This document shows positions 1 through 11,826 of a DNA stretch of 64,000 bases, one piece after another. A program made the position numbers and the translations under genes. How positions within the stretch are numbered: the first letter of the stretch is position 1; the number at the start of each line of letters is the position of its first letter. This DNA is from Eretmocerus hayati (lineage: Eukaryota; Arthropoda; Insecta; Hymenoptera; Aphelinidae): positions 13,074,727 to 13,138,726 of the forward strand of contig CM056743.1 of NCBI GenBank assembly GCA_029851415.1. The letters run 5' to 3'. Under the pieces are notes generated by a model, which was given only the letters and a program-made list of their open reading frames with translations, ran no database searches and was not told the origin of the DNA.

Positions 1-274
1 AATTCTCCATCATGTACTCATGACAAACTGGCTCGCCCGAATTCTTCGAATGCGGGGTGTACACATATACGAGATCAAAATTCACAAAGCTCGTAATTTC
101 GTATACTTCAATATTTTGCATTCTTCCTTGTGGCAATAGTTTTGTGTGCTCGGAAAGTATGCTAAAATTCTTTTGCATGATTTTTAGACCTCATATTCGA
201 GTACTAGGGTCAAGTTCGCTTTTTCGAAGAATTGGATTTTTCAATACAATTGATTTGCATTAAACATTAAACAG

Positions 275-650
275 GTAGTGGGAATGAGTCTACCAAAGAA
301 TAAACTCGAGTGGGTCGTTGATTTTGGGCTAGAAGAGAGAGCCACACAAGGATTTTTGCGATATTTTGACAGTGGAATTTACGGGAATTTACTAAAATCA
401 CCCAAAGACGCGTCCACGTATGTGGACGAATGCGCGAAGAGGTTAAAGAACTTGGGGTTGAACAATACACTAACCAATCCTCGTCCGTCGTGCCACCATT
501 CCAAAGACCAGCTATCACAAGTTTATTTTGGCCCTGATGCTTAGTTGCAGAAAATTACTCATGGGCTTATTGCATCCATAGAAATTTGAACAAATTCGGC
601 AGAAAAATTGCCAAAGAAACAAATGCGAGGATGGAAAACATGCAACGTAA
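275..650 (+). pseudogene. Ionotropic-receptor-like C-terminal exon remnant
   Basis: An open frame follows a possible splice acceptor (TTAAACAG, ending at 274) and reads VVGMSLPKNKLEWVVDF onward for about 89 codons to a TAG at 542. Its first part resembles the second ligand-binding lobe of insect ionotropic glutamate-like receptors: a GMSLPKN strand and then a helix ending in FLRYFDSGIYGNLLK. The segment before the stop (DQLSQVYF) resembles the lead-in to the last membrane helix. From about 515 the +1 frame continues with a hydrophobic stretch (FILALMLSCRKLLMGLLHP), an in-frame TAG near 578, and then a short basic tail to a TAA at 648-650. One frameshift plus one stop would explain this as a decayed receptor exon. 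The assignment rests on motif resemblance recalled from the family, not on a search. Upstream exons are not visible. It could instead be an unrelated chance frame. Confidence 0.4.
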
Positions 651-3510
651 TTCGGGAGTAATGTACAAGAGATGAAATATTGTGATCTAACAAACAAAAC
701 ATTTCATCACTGATGAATGGACCAATTGCTTATATTATACCATATCATCTCCACAATATAGACCTCCAAAAAATATTGGGCGTCAAAAGTAAATTTAGAG
801 CTGCCTGAAAAATTTTTCGGAATGAAACGCAACCCATACAGTTTCTTGAACTTTGAAGGAAACAAACGGATGAATTGCCTGTGATGTAATATCCGCGGGA
901 GGGCGAATAAAAAAACCTGTGCCCCAGGAAGAGCGTGGCATTAAATATTTATCAAGATCTTGCTATCTATTATAACATCCATCATGTGGGTCCCTTCTGA
1001 GAGAGGAATATGAATGAATGAATGAAACCCTACGAACGCGCGAACAACTTGTAAAACTTATACACACGTGTAAATGCGCGAGCTCGAAAAAAAAGGGTGA
1101 ACGCGATTTGAGCTGACGATAAAATGGGCATCACGACGATTATGAGGGGCGGAGGGCGCGAGGAAGTGACAGGCGCAAAGACCCTTGAGACATCATCAGG
1201 GGCCCATGCAAACCGGATTCTTAACTATATATAAAAGCACATTATTGCTCGTTTTTGTGTGTATTGCCAAAGGAGCAATCCAAATCCAAACCAAAGAATA
1301 AGATGCGGGAACGATTCTCTTGAAATAATATTGTTTGTTTGACATCATGAAATAAGTCCACACACAAAGCTGCTGCTGGATATAAAGAAAACACAATGTT
1401 GTGGTGTATTTGTGTAGGCGAAAATGCGTTATTCAACTTGTTGTTACTGTCTTTGGTTCTCTATATTTTTACGCGTACCTGACACACTTGCTCCTTTTAT
1501 ATTTCACTGTCTCTTTTATCTTCCACGTGGACTACATTTCTTCTTCTGAATAGAAGAACAAATTCTAAGCACATCCCATTCTTCAGAAGTTGATCATACT
1601 TTGGATGGTATCCGGCATAGAAAATTTGCTATTTGCCAGTTTCATTCAGGATACATGTTGCAGTCGAGGATGTGTCTCTAATCGATTTTTTTATTTTGTT
1701 CGTAGTACATATTTAGCTTTTTCATGGTTTCTGGTTGGATACATCACAAAATCCTATCATAACCGTTTTGGTTTTGGGTAATTGGGTGATTTTGGTCATC
1801 TTTTTCATGGGAAGTCTGCATCAAATCCGGTGCAAACTGTTTGATTTGAAAAAATAACGAAGTTCAAAAAGTAATTTTGGGCCTCATCTTCTTAGAACAT
1901 TCAACACGTGAACCGCGAAATATAGTGTCTGTCGGGTCGGTTTCTAAACGTCTGCTCCGGTGAAGTAGCAATAAGAAAATAATCCATTTATGTCCCTGGA
2001 TGCTCTTGCACAATTCAAAGGAATGTGTTACTTTGCGAGATACACACAGCCATAATTACATTATGAAAGCAGCCATCCATTGAAATGTTGTATACGAGCA
2101 ATTCCCTTGACGAATATTTGTAGATTTTTTTGTAATTCAGAGGGATATGAGCTCAGGAAAATAGAGAAAAATTTGCCCCTCAGTTCCACCAATTTTATCT
2201 CCCCGATTAGCACACATTTTCCAAAATCTCCACCGTATGCAACAATAACTTACGACCATGTACGAATCCATTTCTTATGTCTGTACACTATGAAAATGGT
2301 AATAGATGCTGGAAAATACTTGAATCAATCGTAATTCTTATCGTAACGGTTTTCTTTTTATAAATGTGCGGATTAGTTCAAATCATCCAAAATGAAATTT
2401 GGGAGTTACACTTATCAGGACGCCATCCGTTAATTAATGATGAATTTCGTTGGATTACTAAACTCAACTTTTTCTTTAATTTTCATGGAACCCTCAAAAT
2501 CTTGACAAAACACGAATAGCAGTCGAGTTTCTCTTGAGAGCTTGGATACTTTTCTCGCAAAATTTCAGACTTATCGTGCTTCACTCGTGTACACTGATAA
2601 TAATCGATATGAACATTAATTTTATCGCTATTTGAGGAAATATGATCACTACGTTAATGAATTAACACGTTCTCCTCGTACAAATATTATTAGATCGAAC
2701 ATGACCAGTCGAAAAAACATTTGTCGTCGAATTTAAGCTGTACGTCTGGACAAGATCGATTCTTGCATGAACTTTGACCAAGAACATAACCACATTAAGA
2801 CTCTAATATTTCTTTTTTTTTACTCAGAATCACAATGGAATTATTCTCATTGTTGAAAGATATGAAAAATATGTCAAATTTATGATAGTTCAATGAGTTT
2901 TTCACTGAATGTTATTTTTGCGTAACGTGGACTGAAATTTTGTGATATTTGGTGAGCTAATTCAGCTTTCTATAGTGTCATTCGATTCATCTCATGATGT
3001 ATTGCGATGGGGAGAGACGTTAGTGAGAGTGCGAGGCGCGCAGATCCATGAACTAAATTAGCTTCAATTATCGCGGTGAACGTGTGATGTGAGCGACATG
3101 AGCGAAAGATAGATATGCTGTCTCCGCTATACTGATGCTGTTGTTGCCGCTTTATATCAAACGACGGCTTCCATCTCAACGTTAATTCATCGCTACATCA
3201 CATCTCTCCTATAATTCAACTATGTGCATTGAAAATAGGCGTGTTATGCAGTACTACTTCCTATCAAAGATGATCCTAAGCCATCACACACATGCATCCT
3301 TTCAAGACACGTATCTGCTTCTCATCACATGCTCGATTACCTCTTGTCAGTAAATACCTTTTTATTATTGTGACCACGTTATCGCTGATTCAAATGCGAT
3401 CTCAAATTATATCATCAAATTGTCGTGTGGATAACTCTTACGTTGTGGGAAAAACTGCAATCAATTTTTTCCAATTTTTCCTCGATCATGGGTTGGGGCC
3501 GAGTTTCTAT
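651..3510. other. Non-coding stretch
   Basis: No convincing gene. It contains a short GAAT tandem near 1011-1025 and a TATA-like string at 1226-1236 just before AGCACATTATTG, but no recognisable transcript follows. Open frames here are short and lack domains. Confidence 0.5.
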
Positions 3511-4499
3511 CAACTGGTTGTCTGTTGGTGGCAACCATTGGTTGCCTACGAAATCCAACCACTGGTTAAGGCGACGCGGTCACCGTGCACCGTGACCATG
3601 AACCTTGAAAATACACCTCACATAAAAAATTTGATCATCCGAAGTGTGAGTTGAGTTGCCGACTACTTTTTATTTTTCAACTTGTATTCCTCAATCCGTT
3701 GCTTAGCCCAAATCACAAGAGAATCGGAGAAAAGTGGGTATAACTCGGCCGCGGGAACGTCCTAACCTATAATATACGCACATTTTCATTCCCAACTTTC
3801 TCCGATTCTATTGCAATTTGGGCTTAACGGAGAGTGGATAAATCTAAGTTAGATGATAACAAATATTTGTGCGCTCGTCGTTCAGACCAGATCGCAACAG
3901 AAACGGAGGAAGGTGGGAATGATTTTCACCTTGCACGGTGAGCGCGCGATTATGGAGATGAATACGGGACTCATGAGAAGTTCAGTAGATAGTGGTCCCC
4001 GGGTGAAACTTTTGGGTTAGAAAAACGAGTTTCCTCGTGATTTCTTATAAGAAAATAGGAACAAATATCAGCGACTGCCACTCGAACATTTTCGAAAAAC
4101 ATTCAGGTCAAGCAATATTTTTGCGATTCAGTTACCGAATTGGTGACCACTCGTCTTCCTTTTGCCTAATTCTTGATCCCAAACAACTTATAGGCTTCGC
4201 AAACTATGAGACAGAGTGGGTCACCAACCCGGATACTGAATCGCAAAAAGGTTGCTCAACCTGGATTTCTAACCGAAAAGCCTCGCGCAGAAGTCACCGT
4301 GGTTTATTCCTCTTTTTCCATGAGAAAACATGAAAAAATTTGTTTTTCTGACCCAAAAGTTTCGCCCAAGGACAACCATCTACGAATCTCATGGGTCCCG
4401 TATTCATTCCCGTATTCGCTGTGAAAAAAATGTTAAACAGTGGTTAAATTTAGCAGGCAACCAGTCGTTGAAGCTCCAACCACCGACAGCCAACCGGTA
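3511..4499. mobile_element. Degenerate foldback (long inverted-repeat) element
   Basis: The ends are imperfect inverted repeats: CAACTGGTTGTCTGTTGGTG at 3511 pairs with the complement of the segment ending at 4498. Further in, 3958-4140 pairs with 4210-4400: GAATACGGGACTCATGAGA and AAACTTTTGGGTTAGAAAAA on the left, GCGATTCAGT near the centre, each with a clear reverse-complement partner. The left arm carries about 350 extra bases (3575-3940) that hold their own inverted pair (AGCCCAAAT / ATTTGGGCT around 3705 and 3820), probably a nested insertion. No transposase frame is present, so it is a non-autonomous relic. Confidence 0.6.
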
Positions 4500-7283
4500 G
4501 TTTAAAAGATAACCACCTCTATCAATTTGGTGGAAGTTCAACCAACTTTCTACATGGTGCTTTCCGAAAAAGTAGCAAATTGAAAAGATTATTATCTGCA
4601 ATTATTCTTGCAGAAGATGCAACAAGTATTTGTTCGGGGAGAGATGGCGCGATCATAAATGTGCGTTGACACTTTTGTGTAATCTTTAACACCAATCCGC
4701 CATTGATGTTCTTAGAAGCTATCCGATATTCTTGTGCTGTTAAACCTATTCTCCATCGTGAGCTCTAGATATTGGAAGATGTATTTCTGACAGTGGGTTT
4801 ATATCAATTTAATGGAAAATAAATGTGACGAATATATGACGATAATAATATTAAAACTGAAAAATTGATAACTTTCATTTTTATTAATTTTTTTCAAACA
4901 GTATTTGATCCCGGCCTATGCTCTGATCAGTTCCTGTATCAACAAAAATTATTGAGAATTTCTCAAATTCTGTTGTTTTGTTGACAGAACTGATTAGTGA
5001 TCATTGATACTTAAAAATAAACCAGAAACTTATCTATTATGTTGAAAAATTTAAGTGACGATGAATCAGAATCTCCCAAATTACAGATGGGAAAATGTAT
5101 CTAAAGCATTGTCTAATTACTCTGTATAAATTTTTGTTTCAGGTAAGCCATTCACACACAGCAGCACAACTGCATGTTTCTATAGCGATTCAATTTTGTG
5201 AGTACCATTGATTTTTCAAACGAGTTTGTTTCATACGTAAAATTGAAACGATTCATGCGAGAGTTTGCGCAAGCTCAAACTTTTTTCGAATGGCTTTCGT
5301 TAGGTCAATTTTCATCGAGTACTGCAGCAGAGAAGAAGAGCCTCTGAAAGAATTGATGAATATTGCCGACCGCTATACCGTAGTTACATGCATATTCATG
5401 AGCTATATATCCATTTGGAATCAGAATTAGTATGAAAGCTTCATCGTGTGGCCCGCTCTCAATTCAATCACGTATACTCATCGAGTATCCACGCGAAAAT
5501 TTATACAAAGTTCAGGGCTTTTCCATCATTGTTTTGAACGAAGCTTATATACCTATATCACAAACGTTCCATTATTACATTTACGTTGAATTTTTTTATT
5601 TTTATTATTTTTTTGTTTAATTTCATTAGTGACGTTTACAAAGGTGAAATCAATGAAAAGGAATGAGGAAGAGAGCTTTGAAATGTTTGAAAATTGTCGA
5701 TGAGAATTTGAACAGTTGATTGGAGACAATTTTATCTACAGCACTCGTATATGTAATGGACTTTTGAGTGAATCCATTTGAGCGATGGAATTTGTCGGAA
5801 TTGTTCTGATGAAAAAGGGAGATGCTTATCACTAAAATAATTGTCGTTAACTGTATGAGATGGTGACGATGAGAACCTAACGAGGTCGTCGACTTGAAAA
5901 TAATAGTTGTATAGGCATTTATTCGTACGGAGAGTCAAGATTTTTCTTCCTGTGAAATTCCCTTGGCCTATCTCAAATTTTCATATTCAGCTTGATCCAT
6001 GGGTCTTTGATCAGCCGAATTACTCTTGTGATTTGAGAAAAATTGTGTTTTTTGACATATTTTGATGAAATTTGTGGTGAAGCAAACTCAACCACCTCAA
6101 TACTATAAAAAATACTATAAAAGCGTATTACAGCGCTTAATTTTGTCTTTCCCCTCGTCCTTGTTCCTCAATGAACGTCTATTATACCAACAAGCTCATA
6201 ATTTACATTTGCACGATGACGTCCTTCGCAATACGTTCTCATCATAGGCGACGTCGCAATAATATTACAGCTATTATAATGCGTGGGTGATTCTATGGCA
6301 ATTTTTTTACGTAACTTGATAATAAAATGAGGAAACTGATAGATGTGTAATTATTTGTCGCGAGTATTTGAGCGTCAGAAACTTTCTCAACGAATAAATA
6401 AGTATATATGACTGTCTCGTCTCACGAAATCAATCAGTGCGGGAGGGAGAGCTCGAAAAATGAGTGATTGATCTATATTTGGTGGACTCGAATTTCCAAC
6501 GGGTCTCCTAGATGTACCAGGTTTTAACACGGATAATCATTTTGAAGAATGATATTATTTTATTGTGGAGTTGGTAATTTTAGCTTTGATTCTATTGGGC
6601 ATTTTATGCCATTATTTTCGTTGAGATGTGGTATAGAATCTTGAAATAAGAGCAAAATTGATACTTTTAATTTTAGTTTTTCAGTAATTTTTGAAGTGAT
6701 GTGAAAACTTCAACAAATCTGTGATATATTGTTGAATGAATGTGTGCGAGTTGAATGGTTGACGATTTGATTGACCACGAATCAATTCTCTCTCTTTTCA
6801 CGATCCAACTGAAATTTTTTTAGCCAATCAAAATATTTGCAGATGTGATGACAGTAATTGGGAGCTGTTGTGCGTATCATTCTATAGCGATATGCCAAAA
6901 ATAGTTGTTTCAAGTTCTCGCCAATTACCGAGACATGCAGTTTCAATATTCAATTTCCATTTAGACAATTTTTCACACAATTCCAATAGCTGCGTTCCTC
7001 TGATTTATTTTTCTTCACACATCACTAGATCTTTTTCTTATCCACTTCCCAAACTGTCCTGATTGATTTCCCTCGTTCTATCTATTTTTCTATAATCCTG
7101 TGAAGCATTTTAAGAAAATACACAATATACAAATTTCTTTAGGTCCGTAGAATTAATAAAGAAAAATTCTCGCAGTCTGTAGAGTTTGTTCTTGTTTCCA
7201 AAAAAATTTTCAATCAATGTGCTGCAGATTGCCACATTTGAAAGCCTTGTGCGAGAAAGCGTATGCATAAAATAGCTGAGTTT
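4500..7283. other. Non-coding stretch
   Basis: No gene recognised. The only structured item is an imperfect hairpin at about 4922-5000 (TGATCAGTTC paired with GAACTGATTA across a 50-base middle that is itself partly self-complementary). Confidence 0.5.
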
Positions 7284-8080
7284 TAAGGTAAGTGTGCCTA
7301 ATTTGCCCCCACTACTTTTGTTTTACTCGCCATTTCAACTCATCTCTATATTTTTCAACGTAGTTTAGCTCATTTTGGAGCTTGTTTCAAGACCTTGAAA
7401 ATGAGCTAAGGTACGTTCAATTTGAACAAATTGGAGCCGAGATATCTTGATTTTCGCGAAAGAAGATTTTTTGCGAGTTTTTGTCAGTGTGTTCCTAATT
7501 TGCCCCCACAGGGAAAAGAGGCCTATTTTCATGGGATTATACGGGTTTTTCGTGAAAGCGGGAAATCTCGGCTCCCAGACCTCCAAATGAGACGTACTTT
7601 AGCTCATTTTGTAGCTTTTTTTACTGCCTTTAAAAGTTTTTGAGGTAAATTGGTGCATCTTAATGGACCGAGGAATGAGTTTGGAAAAAGACTATAGGGG
7701 CAAATTAGGAACACTGCACTTTTTCTAGTGATATGGGCGTAGAATCGGCTAAAAATCGAATTTTGCAATTCTGCAAAAAGCATTGTAAAGTTGGGAAAAA
7801 GACAAAGGAAATGAGTTAAGGCACGTTAAAATTGATTCCATCAATTTTGTTTGGCATAACTTTTAGTGAATAACAAAAAAGAAGTCGGAAGTAGCGAAAT
7901 CAGTTCTTCTGTTCTAAGAAAGGCGCGGGTCATCTAGGATCGGTCCAAAACATTTATTTTCTCATATTTTAACGTAACAAACATGAAAAAAATGCGGGGC
8001 AAGGTCTGCGGGTTCGTACATGTGAGAACTTGAATGGGGGCAAATTAGGGAATGGGGGCAAATTAGGCACAGATACCTTA
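7284..8080. mobile_element. TIR element of the CCTAATTTGCCCCC family (outer copy)
   Basis: The left end TAAGGTAAGTGTGCCTAATT, running into TGCCCCCA, is matched by the reverse complement of the right end, which reads TAAGGTATCTGTGCCTAATT running into TGCCCCCATT. Both ends start with TA, which would fit a TA-target (Tc1/mariner-like) MITE, though no transposase is present. A second, smaller copy is nested inside at 7486-7718. Similar ends occur at 11313, 37381 and 55998. Confidence 0.65.
7486..7718. mobile_element. Nested MITE of the CCTAATTTGCCCCC family
   Basis: AGTGTGTTCCTAATTTGCCC at the left is mirrored by GGGGCAAATTAGGAACACTG at the right, giving terminal inverted repeats of about 20 bp around roughly 230 bp. 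It sits inside the 7284-8080 element, so it inserted later or arose from an internal duplication of the ends. Confidence 0.6.
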
Positions 8081-8971
8081 TTTTTCAAATAAAACTCGTT
8101 ACGCAAAATTGCGGCTGTCACTCAATTTTCGTTTATTGAAAATTCAAAGAGCTCCTTGGTGGTGCTTCTGTGGTTTATATAATAACGATGTTTGATTCAT
8201 GATCCACATTTTATGTTTTATAGGGCCATTATTCGTATAGCCGCAACTATTCTCTTGCCACGTAAAGTATGAAGAGGCATGCAGGCATCCCTTTATGGAC
8301 GATATAAAATTTCGATCAATTCGTTCGTAAATCGCTTTGTGACATTGATCGTGCATGCATTTAGAGGGGCCTAGATCGATACTGGACTATGAAATAAACT
8401 CACAATATTGTTGCTTTTTTACGTCCGCCACATCACAAAAATGAGTCAAAAGATTATTTCAGTGACAATCCTCATTTTAATCTAATAAATTGTTTGTGAT
8501 TTTATGCATTTCCTTCTAATGGCGCGTAGTCTATGGTCGACAGAATATTTTTAGTCAACAAAATTTTGGGGTCAGAGTGGGCCATTTACCAAAACATCAT
8601 TTCTCTGTGTACTTTTTGACGTAGAAAACGATTCCGTAGCCCGTTTGGCCCGCAAACGTCAGAATTTTTTTAAAATCATTAATGATTTTTACAAAAATAT
8701 TGCTCTTGGCATTTTTTGCTAATTTTACGTACTTTGACGTGCTGAACACAATGGCAATGGTTTTGAAGGGATAGGACGCGGTTACAAAGAATGACAAGCT
8801 GATTTTTTAAGTTTCTATGAAGAACATTCGACGTATTTCGCAATACATCTTAGAATGCCGACAAAATGGACCGGATACATCCTTTTCAGTTTACAAGGAC
8901 ACATTTCATCGTTTTCGTGTATACATTTAGGAAAAATTATCTACAATAGCTCAAGAATAGATGGGTTGAAT

Positions 8972-9451
8972 CACTGTAAAAAAATTTTCCGAAAAACTTC
9001 AACCAACCGGTTGAATGAAAAATTCAACCAGTTTGGTTGAATATTCAACCAATGTGGATTATCACAATATGCCCGTGAGGTTCCTGCATATCACGTTGCC
9101 TACGTGTGGGAGGTAGAATATGGTGGATGGTCCTATGGGTGGATAAGGATGGATGGGGGAGGGTGGACTGATGGATGATGGGTCGAAGAATGGATGGTGG
9201 ATGGAGTGATGGATGGCGTGTGGATCGATGGATGAATGGGTTATGGGTCCATCCATCCGTCCATCCATCATCCATCCGTCCATCATGCATCATCTATCAT
9301 CCATCTAATTACCCATCCACCCTTCATCCCTCTTCTCCACTCATCCAACCATCACCCATCCATCCATCCATCCATCCATCACGGGATATAATTGCTTGGA
9401 TGAAAATTCAACCAGTTGGTTGAATGAAAAAATCAATCAATTGTTACAGTG
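8972..9451. mobile_element. Nested short TIR element carrying a GGAT/ATCC hairpin
   Basis: It starts CACTGTAAAAAAATT and ends with the complement (AATTGTTACAGTG). Just inside both ends are self-complementary blocks built from TTCAACC and GGTTGAA (8998-9055 and 9408-9440). The middle is a GGAT-rich array followed by its ATCC complement. It lies in the loop of the 8531-10277 foldback. No coding capacity; the superfamily is uncertain (CACTG ends recall CACTA-type elements, but no clear target duplication was seen). Confidence 0.65.
9120..9380. repeat. Back-to-back GGAT and ATCC tetranucleotide arrays
   Basis: From 9120 to 9240 the strand is dominated by GGATGG, GATGGATG and similar units; from 9246 to 9380 by CCATCC, ATCCATCC and CCATCCGTCC. 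The two halves are reverse complementary in composition and partly in register, so the array can fold into a long imperfect hairpin. Frames open on both strands here are by-products of the repeat. Confidence 0.85.
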
Positions 9452-10277
9452 TTACTTACCAATGATGAGTCAAATTTTTGATTCCCATCGTGCTTCTAAA
9501 ACCATACAAGTAGCTCCCTTCAATCACTCCAAGATAGTATACCCGTGCAAAGTACTCACATCGGAGTGTTCTCAATATAAGCTTGAAACAAGAAACAATT
9601 TAAACACGACCGATCGCATTTAAATGAGGATGGTTTAATATTACCGAAGTATATGTCTCCGTGACCTCAGATAACGTATCATAGTGATGAAATAATACTG
9701 TTTTAGAACGGTTTAGAAGCTCACAAGTTTGAGATTCAACTCATTTTACTAGAGGGCACGAACTCACCTGAAAGAGTGCTTAAAGCGCCTTTTTTCGTAA
9801 AAATACATGTATTCTCGACCCATCAATTTATCGGTTATTGCAAATAAAAAACGAAAAAAATGCATGATAAGGAGCTCAAACATATGTCTCTGGTACATTT
9901 TGTCAGTGTGTTCTAAAAATTATTGCAAAATTGGTCGAATTTTCCTGAGAGCAAGTCGGAAAATGAGCTTGTCACTTATTTTGAACGCATCCTAGCCCTT
10001 TGAAACCACTGCCATCGTGTTCAACGCATGATAATCTCGATAATACCCCTGGTCCACTACAAGGATGTGTCACGACAGCAATCCATTTACAAAATTAGCA
10101 AAAAACGCTAAAAACGATGTTTTCATAAAAATCAGTACGTCCTTGTCCATTTGTAAAAAATTCTGACGTCTGGAGGCAAAACGGACTACAAGGTCGCTTT
10201 CTACGTCAAAAAATACACAAAGAAATCATGTTCTGGTTAATGTGCTTTCTCGCACCCCAAAATTTTGTCGACCAGTG

Positions 10278-11312
10278 GTATCATGATTAAAATTAAGAAC
10301 TGCTATGCGTGTAACCGAAGAAAAATCTGTCTGGCAGAAATCTTGTATATCCGATAGTAGAGGTAAGAGGTCGATAACCTTCCATTTTTTGGTCAGAATA
10401 CTCGAAAATCGAAATTACAAGTTGCACGCCCAGTCATTCGAGTATATCGAGAGTCGTATAAAGGTATATAATTATTGTCGAACTGTGACTAGTGTTTCCG
10501 CGGGGGCCTATGCTAACGATTCTCTGCATTTATCAGTCGTGGTATTATATAGAAGTCTACAAGTCAAAACCGATGATTTAAAAAAAAAAAAAAAACGGGA
10601 GTTGATGTCACGTTTTCTCAATCCTCCCACGCCAAACTTCTTTCTCACGTTTATATACATCAGGGAGTTAGCCAATATACATACATACGAGACCTGGCGT
10701 AACAGTTTCTGAGAGTTCCTCCGCCCTCTTACCTACATATTAGGAATGACACAATGGTTGATGCCCGTAATATACTAAGTTTACACTTGCGAAAATGAGG
10801 AAGTATCTTATACAAAATGAAATTAAGGTTCACGGGGAACCCTAATGCTTATAATTTCTTTTTTGCCTTCGTTATTGCAAAGCTGTTATTAGAGTCTTAG
10901 TAAAAGCTTGGCTCTCTTTCGGATGGTTCGGTCGTTCAGATTGTGCAGAAATATTCGCAAATTGGTTGATTGTGGGCCGCACACTGTATTTTTTTGATGA
11001 GCGGGGCTCAAAATGTTGACAACTGTTTTTCTTGCAAATGTGTGTGACAATGCGTGATTTCAGCCAAATGTTCGACAATTTTGACTTTCTAATCCACTGT
11101 CGCAGCGAGAACCAGCCATTCGGGCAACTGTAATCAGCGTATTAAAGTTGATCTTTTCTCAGCTGATATGATCGAATTTTCACTTATGAAATCGGCACAA
11201 GGAATCGATATTCATCTTACGAGATCTTCAAATGTAACCAAAACCTCTCCTCTTCTTTCTTGATGATCAATACCAATGATCTGTACATTCTCATAAATGG
11301 TGTGTCACGATA
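10278..11312. other. Non-coding stretch
   Basis: No supported gene. A 135-codon frame at 10305-10712 has no recognisable domain and runs across a 14-A homopolymer near 10580, so I do not annotate it. Confidence 0.45.
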
Positions 11313-11826
11313 TAAACTAAGTGTACCCAACTTGCCCCCCATATGCAGATCTCAGGAATGGGAATTCGTTGATCTTCCCTCAAATTATTCCTGCAATTGT
11401 TATGTTGAAATATGAGAAAATAAGTAGTTTAGAACGACCCCGAATCATTTCTGCGTTTTCCGGAAAATTTGAAATGATTTCTCAAAATCAGACATACTGT
11501 GAACCGGGGTAAAGGTGTACACCGGGGTAAATTTCTAGCACTTTTATTTTCGCGTTTACTCTCGATCAGGTCATTTTAAAGCATCACGCAAGATTTTAAT
11601 TGAAATCTCTGGAAACAAAATGAGTGCCTACAGAATGTTCCAGATTGAGCCACTCAAGAGTGAACGTAAAAACAAAAGTGTTACAAAATCACCCCAGTGT
11701 CCAAATTCACCCCTGTTTGCGGTACTTCAGCTCATTCAGAAGGTATTGAAACATCGAAAATGTTGAGGTAAGCCTGAGTTATTGAGAAAATGGCTTGATC
11801 GGGGCAAGTTGGTCACACTTCCTTTA
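11313..11826. mobile_element. TIR element of the GCCCCC-ended family
   Basis: The left end TAAACTAAGTGTACCCAACT, running into TGCCCCC, is mirrored by the right end; reversed, the right end reads TAAAGGAAGTGTGACCAACT running into TGCCCC. The similarity is confined to roughly the outer 26 bp. A different inverted-repeat element is nested at 11506-11714. Confidence 0.6.
11506..11714. mobile_element. Nested palindromic MITE (GGGGTAAA ends)
   Basis: The left half (GGGGTAAA, then CACCGGGGTAAATTT, then AGCACTTTTATTTTCGCGTT, then ACTCTCG) is matched by the reverse complement of the right half, which contains AACACTTTTGTTTTTACGTT and CACTCTTGAG. Arms are about 80 bp and diverged. Confidence 0.55.

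Larger units (their letters stand above)
8531..10277. mobile_element. Long foldback element with arms of about 400 bp
   Basis: The left arm (8531 to about 8970) and right arm (about 9815 to 10277) are diverged reverse complements. Matching blocks in order from the ends are GTCAACAAAATTTTGGGGT, TTTTTGACGTAGAAA, CGTCAGAATTTTTT, TTTTTTGCTAATTTT, GAACACAATGGCAATGGTTT, GACAAAATG and GATGGGT, each with a counterpart on the right in mirror order. The loop contains an inserted 480-bp element (8972-9451). No transposase frame is present. Confidence 0.7.

Noticed and set aside
1226..1236. TATA-box-like string TATATATAAAA
   Set aside because: Such strings are frequent in AT-rich DNA (also near 12550, 25340 and 55424); no initiator or transcript follows any of them.
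9045..9423. Overlapping frames rich in Pro/His/Ser or Met/Asp/Gly/Trp
   Set aside because: They are translations of the GGAT/ATCC tetranucleotide arrays.
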